A DNA stretch of 15,684 bases from Lachnospiraceae bacterium UBA3845 (GCA_002392705.1 DGHP01000145.1:1-15684), one strand, 5' to 3'. Shown: positions 1 through 7,016, numbered from the stretch's first letter. The notes: a model not told the origin generated them from the sequence alone. Numbers and translations: made by a program.

Positions 1-690
1 TACAACAACGGCGGAATGGCTGAGTATGTGCGCTATGTGAAGAACAGCGTGATCAGCCGGGTTCCGGAAGAGATGACTCTGGAACAGGCGCTTCTGATCG
101 AGCCCTTCGGCTGCTCCAAGCATGCAGTGGACCGCGCGCAGATCACGAATGAGGATGTTGTGGTAATCTCCGGAGCGGGAACCCTCGGACTTGGCATGAT
201 CACCTATGCAAGGATGAAGAATCCGAAATGCCTGATCGCTCTGGACATGCAGGCGAACCGCCTCGAGAAGGCAAAAGAGTTCGGCGCCGACCTGGTGTTC
301 AATCCGGGCGAGTGCGATATCGATAAGGAGATCAAGGCGCTCACGGACGGATACGGATGCGATATCTATATCGAGGCAACCGGCAATCCCGCCAGTGTCC
401 GCCAGGGCCTGACCATTATCAGGAAGCTGGGTAGATTCGTCGAGTTCAGCGTATTCGGAAAAGAGACCACCGTGGACTGGTCCATCATCGGCGACAGAAA
501 GGAACTGGATATCCTCGGTTCCCATCTCAGCCCCTATGCTTATCCGTTCGTCATCGAGAACATGATGAAGGGCAATATCAAGACCAACGGCGTGGTTTCC
601 AGCATCTTTAAGCTTGAAGACTGGGAGAAGGCATTTGACTACGCAACCGGAAAATATGGTGACTTCAAGGTAGCGTTCAAGTTTGACTGA
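1..690 (+). CDS. Zinc-type medium-chain polyol/alcohol dehydrogenase, 5' end outside window
   Basis: This is the last 229 residues of a medium-chain dehydrogenase/reductase. The reading frame is open from base 1, so the ATG at 16 is internal and the catalytic zinc-binding N-terminus is missing. The visible part has the GGMAEYV and IEPFGCSKHAV segments typical of sorbitol/threitol-type enzymes. A Rossmann glycine motif, GAGTLGLG (bases 172-195), is followed by an acidic residue at the end of the second strand (ALDMQANR), which favours NAD over NADP. The C-terminus, ending in FKFD, looks complete. It lies 93 bp upstream of an ABC transporter operon on the same strand, so it probably oxidises the alcohol or polyol that the transporter imports. 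The family call is firm. The substrate is inference. Confidence 0.9.
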   Translation, partial: YNNGGMAEYVRYVKNSVISRVPEEMTLEQALLIEPFGCSKHAVDRAQITNEDVVVISGAGTLGLGMITYARMKNPKCLIALDMQANRLEKAKEFGADLVFNPGECDIDKEIKALTDGYGCDIYIEATGNPASVRQGLTIIRKLGRFVEFSVFGKETTVDWSIIGDRKELDILGSHLSPYAYPFVIENMMKGNIKTNGVVSSIFKLEDWEKAFDYATGKYGDFKVAFKFD

Positions 691-713
691 AGCGATCCTT
701 TCAGCGGGTAACC

Positions 714-769
714 TGGCCGGTGGGCCATTGAAATAGAAACTATCAACCACTCATCAACAGACTATCAAC
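714..769 (+). promoter_or_regulatory. Leader with small hairpin and three phased ATCAAC repeats
   Basis: The 93-bp gap between the dehydrogenase and the binding-protein gene holds a 5-bp hairpin (TGGCC/GGCCA, 714-727). After it come three direct ATCAAC copies starting at 742, 753 and 764, exactly 11 bases apart, and then the AAGGAGG ribosome binding site at 771-777. No good -10/-35 pair is visible, so read-through from the dehydrogenase is likely. The phased copies could bind a regulator on one face of the helix, or act as an unstructured translation-enhancing leader. Function is unproven. Confidence 0.35.
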
Positions 770-783
770 AAAGGAGGCAGTCA

Positions 784-2169
784 ATGAAGAAATTATTAGC
801 AATCGGATTATCAGCTATGATGCTGGCTTCTTCTCTCGTGGTTTCCGTTCCCGCGGAAGAGGCAGGAGATTTCGACTGGAAGAAGTTTGACGGCGAAGAG
901 ATCACGGTTCTGTTCTCTGAGCATACCTACGCTGACGCTGTTGAGCAGAAGCTGGAGGAGTTCACAGAGAAGACCGGCATCAAGGTTAATTACTCCAGCA
1001 TGCCGGAAGGCAACTATTTCGAGAAGCTGAACGTTGAGCTGAGCAGCCACTCCGGTTCCATCGACGTATTCATGACCGGTGCGTATCAGTCATGGGAATA
1101 TGCGACAGCAGGCAACCTTGAACCGCTTGAGAATTTCATCGACACGGATCTGACATCTCCCGAATGGAAGTATGATGATTTCATCCCGGCCGTTATCGAT
1201 GCTCTGAAATGGGACTGCGTACCCGGACATCCGGTAGGATCCGGTTCCCAGTGGGCACTTCCCATGGGCTGGGAAGTAAATATCCTGACCTATAATAAGA
1301 AGATTCTTGAAGAGAAGGGTCTTCCGGTTCCGGAGACAGCCGAGCAGCTTCTTGAAGATGCAAAGGCTCTGCATGAGTTCAACGGCTCCGGCACTTACGG
1401 CCTTGCAGTCCGCGGTCTTCCGGACTGGGGCACCATCCATCCGGCTTACATGTCCCTGTACTCCACCTGGGGCGCAAAGGACTTCGAGATCGAAGACGGC
1501 AAGCTTGTCAGCAAGGTGAATTCTCCGGAAGCTGTCGCCATGACAGAGTACTGGGTTGACCTTGTAAAGAACGGCGGCGCTCCGCAGTGGGCTACCTACG
1601 GCTGGGAGATGTGCGGCGCAGACCTTGGCGCAGGCAAGGCAGCCATGATGTGGGATGCTGACAGAGGCGGCTACACGCAGAACGTTGAAGGCGCATCCGC
1701 AGAAGCAGGCAACTTCGCATTCGGTATGGTTCCGTATCCGGAATCTGCAGGAAAGACCGCTGATGACATGAGATCCAACCTCTGGGTGTGGTCCATGGCC
1801 ATGAATGCTGACTCCGCGAAGAAGGAAGCTGCATGGTACTTCATGCAGTACTTCACCAGCCCCGAGTTCATGCTCTGGTCCGGCACAGATGCAGCCTGCA
1901 CAGATACTCCGCGTACATCCGTACTTGAGAGCGATGCTTACAAAGAGTCTGTTGCAAATGCAGAAGGATACTATGAAGCATTCTCCACCATCTCCGCGAA
2001 CGCCAGCATCTTCTTCACCGCGCAGCCGTACTTCACAGAGACCACGACTGAATGGGCAAAGACCCTTCAGGAGCTTGTGACAACCGATAAGTATGCGACT
2101 GTCCAGGATGCAATGGATGAGCTGAAGGCAACCATGGATGAGATGGTTTCCGACCTCGAAGTTGAATAA
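784..2169 (+). CDS. ABC transporter extracellular solute-binding protein (cluster B / CUT1 type)
   Basis: This 461-residue protein captures substrate outside the membrane for the permeases encoded just downstream. It has a classical signal peptide: MKK, a hydrophobic core (LLAIGLSAMMLASSLVV), and a plausible signal peptidase I site after residue 24 (SVPA then EE). The mature part reads like a family 1 solute-binding protein: EEITVLFSEHTYADAVEQKLEEFTEKTGIKV at the N-terminus, then aromatic-rich lobes and a Trp/Tyr-rich C-terminal lobe. Unusually for a monoderm, no cysteine occurs in or near the signal peptide, so there is no lipobox. The first cysteine falls well inside the mature domain. The start is set by AAGGAGG six bases upstream of the ATG. 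The family is clear. A polyol or sugar ligand is inferred from the neighbours. Confidence 0.92.
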   Translation: MKKLLAIGLSAMMLASSLVVSVPAEEAGDFDWKKFDGEEITVLFSEHTYADAVEQKLEEFTEKTGIKVNYSSMPEGNYFEKLNVELSSHSGSIDVFMTGAYQSWEYATAGNLEPLENFIDTDLTSPEWKYDDFIPAVIDALKWDCVPGHPVGSGSQWALPMGWEVNILTYNKKILEEKGLPVPETAEQLLEDAKALHEFNGSGTYGLAVRGLPDWGTIHPAYMSLYSTWGAKDFEIEDGKLVSKVNSPEAVAMTEYWVDLVKNGGAPQWATYGWEMCGADLGAGKAAMMWDADRGGYTQNVEGASAEAGNFAFGMVPYPESAGKTADDMRSNLWVWSMAMNADSAKKEAAWYFMQYFTSPEFMLWSGTDAACTDTPRTSVLESDAYKESVANAEGYYEAFSTISANASIFFTAQPYFTETTTEWAKTLQELVTTDKYATVQDAMDELKATMDEMVSDLEVE

Positions 2170-2179
2170 TTAAGCTGAA

Positions 2180-2193
2180 CTGCCTGCAGGCAG
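2180..2193. other. 14-bp perfect palindrome after binding-protein gene
   Basis: CTGCCTGCAGGCAG is self-complementary and starts 11 bases after the binding-protein stop codon. It could form a tight RNA hairpin or be a dyad bound by protein. It lies 33 bases before a stronger stem-loop at 2226-2250. No function can be assigned from sequence alone. Confidence 0.4.
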
Positions 2194-2225
2194 GAATTAC
2201 GGCAGCATATTGAGAAGCATCCACA

Positions 2226-2250
2226 GGGGAGGGAATGATATTCCCTCCCC
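2226..2250 (+). other. Intercistronic stem-loop between binding protein and permease
   Basis: GGGGAGGGAA (2226-2235) and TTCCCTCCCC (2241-2250) form a perfect 10-bp stem, which extends to 11 bp with a three-base loop. Only two T residues and a run of C follow, so it is not a strong intrinsic terminator. Hairpins at this place in binding-protein operons commonly stabilise or partly terminate the upstream message, giving more binding protein than permease. That role is inferred here. Confidence 0.65.
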
Positions 2251-2282
2251 TTCCCAAATAAGAAATTATTGTGAGGTTGAAC

Positions 2283-3209
2283 ATGTCTGAACAAAAAAAT
2301 GGTAAATCTCAGCTGAATAAAGTACCATTCGGGACGAGGGTCAGACCCTATCTGATTGTTGCCCCCTCACTGATCATTACCATCGGCATCATGGTACCGT
2401 TCGTGATGGCGATCTGGTATTCGCTTACGAACTACTCCTTCAAGCTTCCGACGCACAAATTCGTGGGACTGAAAAACTGGGTGGATATGCTCACGTCAGC
2501 GGACTTCTGGAATGCGCTTAAAGTATCTCTGATGTACGGCGTGATTTCCACCGCGATCGAAATGCTGCTTGGCCTTGGAGTGGCGATCCTGCTTAATAAT
2601 CTGAACAACCGGCTCTCCAGGATTCTCAGAGTTCTTCTGGTCTTCCCGCTGATGGTGGCACCGGTTACGGCTACCATCGTATGGCAGCTGATGCTGAACA
2701 GTTCTGTAGGTATCGTGGAAAAGCTTTTTAATATCTTCGGTATTTATAATTTCCCATGGGCGGCATCGCCGAAGACGGCACTGCTTACGGTTATCATGAT
2801 TGACGTCTGGATCAATACGGCATTCATCATTCTGCTGGTTCTGGCCGGTCTGCAGTCTCTTCCCAAGTCCCCCTTTGAGTCCGCCAAAATTGACGGCGGA
2901 AGCGCATGGTTTAACTTTGTTAACCTGACACTCCCGATGTTAAAGCCCAGTATCTACATCGCTCTGCTGTTCAGACTGATGGCCGCCCTGCAGGAATACG
3001 CAGTCATCTTTGCCCTTACCAAAGGCGGCCCGGGAGATACACTGATGTCACTTTCTCTTACGGCATATCAGAAGGGCTTTAAATTCCAGAAGTTCGGTGC
3101 TGCTATTCCGTTTATCCTTGTTCTGTGGCTGATTATCAATGTCGCGGCGAAGCAGATTGTAAAACTGCAGCGCAATGCCCAGAAACAGGCAGCAGGCCTG
3201 GAAGAATAA
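2283..3209 (+). CDS. ABC transporter permease, first subunit (MalF/UgpA-like)
   Basis: This is a 308-residue inner-membrane subunit with about six hydrophobic segments, the first at about residues 25-48 and the last at about 275-290. The cytoplasmic EAA loop that docks on an ATPase is clear at residues 199-222 (ESAKIDGGSAWFNF, ending in LPMLKP). The TKGGPGDTL stretch at 247-255 is typical of CUT1 permeases of the MalF/UgpA side. I prefer the ATG at 2283, six bases after GAGG at 2273-2276. A GTG at 2271 is in frame but has no ribosome binding site. It is followed after 12 bases by the second permease. It belongs to the polyol/sugar importer of this operon. Confidence 0.93.
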   Translation: MSEQKNGKSQLNKVPFGTRVRPYLIVAPSLIITIGIMVPFVMAIWYSLTNYSFKLPTHKFVGLKNWVDMLTSADFWNALKVSLMYGVISTAIEMLLGLGVAILLNNLNNRLSRILRVLLVFPLMVAPVTATIVWQLMLNSSVGIVEKLFNIFGIYNFPWAASPKTALLTVIMIDVWINTAFIILLVLAGLQSLPKSPFESAKIDGGSAWFNFVNLTLPMLKPSIYIALLFRLMAALQEYAVIFALTKGGPGDTLMSLSLTAYQKGFKFQKFGAAIPFILVLWLIINVAAKQIVKLQRNAQKQAAGLEE

Positions 3210-3221
3210 AGGAGGTAAGGT

Positions 3222-4046
3222 ATGAAAACCGGCAAACAGCGTGCGTTAAACGTTCTGATGAACGTACTTTTGATTATTTATGCGATATTTGCTCTGTTTC
3301 CCCTGTTGTGGATGCTCCTGATCTCCTTTAAGTCCGATACAGAGGTGTTTACGACGACATTTATTTTCCACCCGACACTTGCCAATTATCAGCAGGTACT
3401 GCTGCGTTCCGATTACGCAAGATATATCAGGGACAGTCTGATCGTATCCGGCGGAGCCGTCCTGGTCTCCATCATCGTCGGCGTACCGGCAGCCTATGCC
3501 CTTGCCAGATATAATTTCGCGAGAAAGGAAGAGCTGGCTTTCCAGATTCTTTCCTATAAGTTCGCCCCGGAAATTCTGGTTGTCCTTCCTCTTTTCATGA
3601 TCTACCAGAAGATGGGGCTTTATGATTCCTATATCGGTCTGATCTGGGTCTACCAGCTGATTTCGCTGCCGCTGCTGATCTGGGTTGTGCGAGGGTATTT
3701 TGAGGATATTTCCGTAGAGATCGAGTATGCCGCGCAGGTTGACGGCTATTCCTGGTACCAGATCTTTTTCAAGATGCTGGTTCCGCTGATTAAGCCGGGT
3801 CTTGTTTCCTCTGCCCTCCTGGCATTCATCTTCGCGTGGAACTCCTTTACCTTTCCGCTGATTCTTGCCAGCAGCAAGGTCTACCCGGTTACAGTCGCGA
3901 TCACAAAGTATCTTGGTACTGACAGCGCCCACTACGGACAGCTGGCAGTGGCCGCTACAGTTTCCGCTATTCCCGCTATGGTCTTTGCTCTTTGCATCCA
4001 GAAGCATCTGGTTCGCGGACTTAGCTTTGGTGCGGTGAAAGGATAA
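3222..4046 (+). CDS. ABC transporter permease, second subunit (MalG/UgpE-like)
   Basis: This 274-residue membrane subunit pairs with the upstream permease. Its N-terminus is short, with a transmembrane helix at about residues 10-35 followed by LISFKSDTEVF, the usual MalG-type opening. The EAA loop is at residues 168-191 (EYAAQVDGYSWYQIFF, ending in VPLIKP). About six hydrophobic segments are visible. AAAGGAGG at 3208-3215 overlaps the stop codon of the previous gene and lies six bases from the ATG, which supports coupled translation. The first ATPase gene begins eight bases after its stop. Confidence 0.93.
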   Translation: MKTGKQRALNVLMNVLLIIYAIFALFPLLWMLLISFKSDTEVFTTTFIFHPTLANYQQVLLRSDYARYIRDSLIVSGGAVLVSIIVGVPAAYALARYNFARKEELAFQILSYKFAPEILVVLPLFMIYQKMGLYDSYIGLIWVYQLISLPLLIWVVRGYFEDISVEIEYAAQVDGYSWYQIFFKMLVPLIKPGLVSSALLAFIFAWNSFTFPLILASSKVYPVTVAITKYLGTDSAHYGQLAVAATVSAIPAMVFALCIQKHLVRGLSFGAVKG

Positions 4047-4054
4047 GGTGCAGC

Positions 4055-5215
4055 ATGGCAAGGATAACACTGGAGAATATAAGAAAAGCTTTTGGAAAAG
4101 TGCAGGCGCTTGACGGCATCAGCCTGGATATCAAGGACAATGAATTCTTCGTTCTTTTCGGGCCCGCCGGAGCGGGGAAGACGACCATCCTCAACTGCAT
4201 CGCCGGAATCACGATGCCCGAAGAAGGCATCATCAGCTTCAACGGCGAGATCATGAATCTGATCGATCCCGCGCACCGCAACGTCGCGATGGTATTTGAG
4301 AATTATGCGCTGTTCCCGCAGATGACGGTCTATGAAAACATGGCGTCTCCGCTGCGGAGCAAGCTTTACAGAGAAGATGAAGCGACCATAAAGGAGCGGA
4401 TCGATAAGGCTGCAAAGATGATGAAGATGGAGCAGCTTCTGGAGAGGCTTCCCAGCCAGCTGTCAAACGGACAGAAACAGAGGGTGGCCATGGGCCGCGC
4501 CCTTGTCCGTACGCCGAATGTGTTCCTGATGGACGAACCTCTGGCGCATCTTGACGCGAAGCTCAGGAACTCCATGCGCACCGAGCTCAAGGAGATGCAG
4601 GCCAACCTCGGTTCCACCTGTATCTATGTAACCCACGACTTCATGGAAGCGATGGCGCTCGGCGACAGGATCGCGATTATCAATAAGGGGAAGATCGTAC
4701 AGATCGGCTCCGGCGATGAGATCTACTACATGCCCTGCAATGAGTTCACCGCTGAACTGATGGGGGATCCCCAGATCAATATCATTCCCGTGGAGATCTT
4801 CAAATCCGCTTCCGGCTATGGCGCGGAGATGGAAGTGAACGGCGGGAAGATCAGGCATGAGCTGCCGGAGGATAAAGGGGTATTTGCCGCGATTCAGGAC
4901 AGGAGCCTTGCAAAGGCCGACCTGGGAATCCGGCCGCAGCATATTCAGTACGCCTTTGAGCCTGCCGACGGATATTTTAAAGCCACCGTCTACAGCTACG
5001 AGAGTATCGGCAACAAGTCGGTTATCACCGCGGAATGCGGCGCATACCAGCTGCGCATGATCGCGCCTAACGGCCTTAATGTGAAGATTGACAGTGATAT
5101 CTACATCAAGCTTGAGCTGAACCGTTCCATACTGTTTGACACAGACTCCAAAAAGTACATCACCCGCTATGATGAGGAGGCAATCAAGAGCTTTGCGGTA
5201 AAGGAGGTGCAGTGA
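4055..5215 (+). CDS. ABC transporter ATP-binding protein, first of two (GlpS-like position)
   Basis: This 386-residue nucleotide-binding subunit sits on the cytoplasmic side. Walker A is GPAGAGKT (residues 36-43), the signature is LSNGQ (136-140), Walker B is FLMDE with catalytic Glu161, and the switch histidine is His194 (YVTHD). The residue normally Gln in the Q-loop is Glu82 (FENYALFPQ). After about residue 235 comes a TOBE-like regulatory region (IRPQHIQYAF and beyond). The signature carries N in place of the usual G (LSGGQ). The ribosome binding site is weak (AAGG), so translation may depend on coupling to the permease eight bases upstream. The stop overlaps the next ATPase start by one base. 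Two non-identical ATPases imply a heterodimeric motor. Confidence 0.93.
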   Translation: MARITLENIRKAFGKVQALDGISLDIKDNEFFVLFGPAGAGKTTILNCIAGITMPEEGIISFNGEIMNLIDPAHRNVAMVFENYALFPQMTVYENMASPLRSKLYREDEATIKERIDKAAKMMKMEQLLERLPSQLSNGQKQRVAMGRALVRTPNVFLMDEPLAHLDAKLRNSMRTELKEMQANLGSTCIYVTHDFMEAMALGDRIAIINKGKIVQIGSGDEIYYMPCNEFTAELMGDPQINIIPVEIFKSASGYGAEMEVNGGKIRHELPEDKGVFAAIQDRSLAKADLGIRPQHIQYAFEPADGYFKATVYSYESIGNKSVITAECGAYQLRMIAPNGLNVKIDSDIYIKLELNRSILFDTDSKKYITRYDEEAIKSFAVKEVQ

Positions 5216-6342
5216 TGGCAGGACTCACACTGGAACATGTTTTTAAGCGTTATGACAATTCCGGGAAAAAGAAGAAAACGGTGAATGATTATGCCGTAAA
5301 GGACCTGAATCTTGTCTGCGAGCAGGGTGAATTCGTCGCTTTCCTGGGACCCTCCGGCTGCGGCAAGACGACGACGCTCCGCATGATCGCCGGTCTGGAG
5401 GAGATCACGAAGGGCAATATCTACATAGGAGACCGCCTTGTGAACAATCTTCATCCGAAGGACAGGCACATCGGACTTGCCTTCGAAGATTACGCCATGT
5501 ATCCGCCTCTGAATGTATACGGCAACGTAGCTTTTAACCTTCGCGCGAAAGGCGTCGATAAGAATGAGATCGACAGAAGGGTCAGGGAGATCGCGCCGCT
5601 CATGCAGATCGACGACCTTCTGGACAAGATGCCGGTCAAGCTCTCCGGCGGACAGAAGCAGAGAGTGAATATCGCGAGAGCGATCATCCGCGAGCCGGAG
5701 CTTCTGCTGATGGACGAGCCGCTCTCCCACCTTGACGGAAAAGCCCGCCAGGCGATGCGTGTCGAGATCAAGCGCCTGATTAATAAGATCAGATGTACGA
5801 CGATCTATGTTACCCACGATCAGCTGGAGGCCATGTCTCTGGCAGACAAGATCGCGATCATCAATTTCGGCGTGCTGCAGCAGTTCGGAACGCCCACGGA
5901 AGTCTATGATGATCCGGTCAATGAATTCGTAGCCTCCTTCATCGGAGAACCTCCGATGAATATCCTCGAAACGACGATCGCGAAAATCGACGGCAAATTC
6001 TTCTTTACCTTCAAGGACAGTAATCTGCAGATCGCGGTTCCGAAGAGGTATTACAGCGTGGTACAGGACGGCTTCCGCTGCAAGATGGGCGTTCGTCCCA
6101 TGGACGTTTTGATCGGCGGACCTGATTCCGACGGAACGCCGGAAGAGATCGCGACCTTTGAAAACCTTGGTGATGAGAGAAGAATCGGTATCCATGTCGG
6201 AGATGTTCTGCTGATGCTCATCACAGAGGATGAGAAACGCTATAAGAGAGGCGATATCATTAAACTGGAAGTCAGAGAAGAGAAGACGCACCTGTTTGAT
6301 ATTCAGACCGGTGACCGAATCAGAGAGAAACAGGAGGCATGA
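5215..6342 (+). CDS. ABC transporter ATP-binding protein, second of two (GlpT-like position)
   Basis: This 375-residue subunit is homologous to, but distinct from, the upstream ATPase. Walker A is GPSGCGKT (residues 45-52), the signature is LSGGQ (143-147), Walker B is LLMDE with Glu168, and the switch histidine is His201. The Q-loop position again holds Glu (Glu91 in FEDYAMYPP). A TOBE-like C-terminal region begins near VRPMDVLIGG. The ATG at 5215 overlaps the previous stop as TGATG and lies seven bases after AAGGAGG (5201-5207). The in-frame GTG at 5212 is too close to that site. It should form a heterodimer with the first ATPase to power the two permeases. Confidence 0.92.
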   Translation: MAGLTLEHVFKRYDNSGKKKKTVNDYAVKDLNLVCEQGEFVAFLGPSGCGKTTTLRMIAGLEEITKGNIYIGDRLVNNLHPKDRHIGLAFEDYAMYPPLNVYGNVAFNLRAKGVDKNEIDRRVREIAPLMQIDDLLDKMPVKLSGGQKQRVNIARAIIREPELLLMDEPLSHLDGKARQAMRVEIKRLINKIRCTTIYVTHDQLEAMSLADKIAIINFGVLQQFGTPTEVYDDPVNEFVASFIGEPPMNILETTIAKIDGKFFFTFKDSNLQIAVPKRYYSVVQDGFRCKMGVRPMDVLIGGPDSDGTPEEIATFENLGDERRIGIHVGDVLLMLITEDEKRYKRGDIIKLEVREEKTHLFDIQTGDRIREKQEA

Positions 6343-6344
6343 TT

Positions 6345-6461
6345 ATGGAAACTGCTGCAACGATAGGCTCCGTCGTTTTACTGCTGGCTCTGGCGTGGCA
6401 GATTCTCGGATCTGTCTGGAATATCGTAGCGATCGTGATGGGCTTATTTAAAGACAGATAA
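6345..6461 (+). CDS. 38-residue single-helix membrane protein at transporter operon end
   Basis: This short gene encodes a peptide with a hydrophobic helix from about residue 6 to 35 (ATIGSVVLLLALAWQILG and on to VMGLF) and a basic KDR tail, so it should span the membrane once. AGGAGG at 6332-6337 lies inside the end of the second ATPase gene, seven bases before this ATG, giving strong coupled translation. An ATG at 6339 is in frame but too close to that site. The operon terminator follows 90 bases later. The position recalls the small membrane protein GlpU of the rhizobial glycerol transporter locus, though that protein is longer and no homology is claimed. A role as accessory or stabilising subunit is inferred. 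Confidence 0.72.
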   Translation: METAATIGSVVLLLALAWQILGSVWNIVAIVMGLFKDR

Positions 6462-6501
6462 GCACCGGCTTTAAATGCATCATGAATACGGATCATTTCC
6501 G

Positions 6502-6537
6502 CGCAGCAAAGCCATGAGGGACAGTCATGGGGCTGCG
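6502..6537 (+). other. Two-part stem-loop preceding operon terminator
   Basis: CGCAGC (6502-6507) pairs with GCTGCG (6532-6537), and inside it CCATGA (6512-6517) pairs with TCATGG (6525-6530) around a seven-base loop. The internal loop is four bases on one side and one on the other. It lies 40 bases after the small membrane gene and 14 bases before the terminator stem, so it probably belongs to the structured 3' end of the transporter mRNA. Confidence 0.5.
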
Positions 6538-6551
6538 GGGAAACAAACAGA

Positions 6552-6581
6552 GGGCTGCCGCAGCTTAGGCTGCGGCAGCCC
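6552..6581 (+). terminator. GC-rich terminator of the ABC transporter operon
   Basis: A perfect 13-bp stem (GGGCTGCCGCAGC, TTAG loop, GCTGCGGCAGCCC) stands after the last gene of the operon. The bases that follow are CCGCTGCTTTTC, so the T run is short and delayed. The stability of the stem and its place between two transcription units still favour an intrinsic terminator. Confidence 0.75.
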
Positions 6582-6639
6582 CCGCTGCTTTTCGGACCTC
6601 ATCGAAAAAGTTTTGGTAGATTGCAGTCAGGCACGGTTC

Positions 6640-6671
6640 TTCACATCTGCCGCGGAAAAGTGTGTTATGAT
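6640..6671 (+). promoter_or_regulatory. Extended -10 promoter for the 93-residue gene
   Basis: TGTTATGAT (6663-6671) matches an extended -10 element: TG, one base, then TATGAT. A -35-like TTCACA lies at 6640-6645, but the 20-base spacer is long, so the extended -10 probably carries the activity. It lies between the operon terminator and the TTG start at 6719. Confidence 0.55.
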
Positions 6672-6718
6672 AAAAGCGCTGTATATTATGGACTTCAGGG
6701 AGAGAAAGGAAGGAAGCT

Positions 6719-7000
6719 TTGGCAGACAGGGAATGGATCCGTACAAAAGACAGGCTGGTAGAGACGATCGTCAGGCTCGGATTCCGTGAGGATCTGGGAA
6801 TCGCTGTAGCAAAGAATCTCGGCAGTCCGAAGGCGATGGAACGGATGATTTCTTACCTGATTCATGTGAAACCGAAGAGCGAGGAACTGCTGGTCGATGA
6901 GATGCTGGCCATCTGCAGCGAGATCGCGGCATGGAGAGAGAAGAAGGCCAGCGAAGAAGCGAACGCGAGATATAATGAGATGCTCAGCCAGGGGCTTTGA
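6719..7000 (+). CDS. Conserved-looking small helical protein of unknown function
   Basis: This encodes 93 residues starting from TTG, eight bases after AAGGA (6706-6710). No in-frame ATG occurs before residue 39, so TTG is the sensible start. The product looks mostly alpha-helical, with no signal peptide, membrane helix or cysteine-rich motif. It has a basic/acidic N-terminus (ADREWIRTKDRLVETIV), a central segment (LGSPKAMERMISYLIHVKP), and a charged C-terminal helix (EIAAWREKKASEEANARYNE). A promoter and a terminator flank it, so it appears to be a single-gene unit. I do not recognise the family. Protein-like composition throughout makes it a real gene. Confidence 0.75.
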   Translation: MADREWIRTKDRLVETIVRLGFREDLGIAVAKNLGSPKAMERMISYLIHVKPKSEELLVDEMLAICSEIAAWREKKASEEANARYNEMLSQGL

Positions 7001-7016
7001 GCGCATTAGGCGCTCA
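6998..7016 (+). terminator. Hairpin overlapping the stop codon of the 93-residue gene
   Basis: TGAGCGC (6998-7004) and GCGCTCA (7010-7016) form a 7-bp stem with loop ATTAG, and the stem includes the TGA stop. The downstream bases AAGATTCTAT contain no T run, so this is at best a weak terminator or a 3' stabiliser. Confidence 0.4.

Noticed and set aside
16..690. ATG at 16 as the dehydrogenase start
   Set aside because: The frame is open to base 1 and the missing N-terminal catalytic domain must lie before the window.
3246..4070. 274-residue minus-strand frame
   Set aside because: It is antisense to the second permease, which has clear membrane helices and an EAA loop.
5167..6291. 374-residue open frame on the minus strand
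   Set aside because: It lies fully antisense to the second ATPase, whose Walker and signature motifs are complete; the antisense frame has no motif and an atypical composition.
6475..6789. 104-residue plus-strand frame
   Set aside because: It runs through the operon terminator hairpin and promoter and overlaps the 93-residue gene in another frame.
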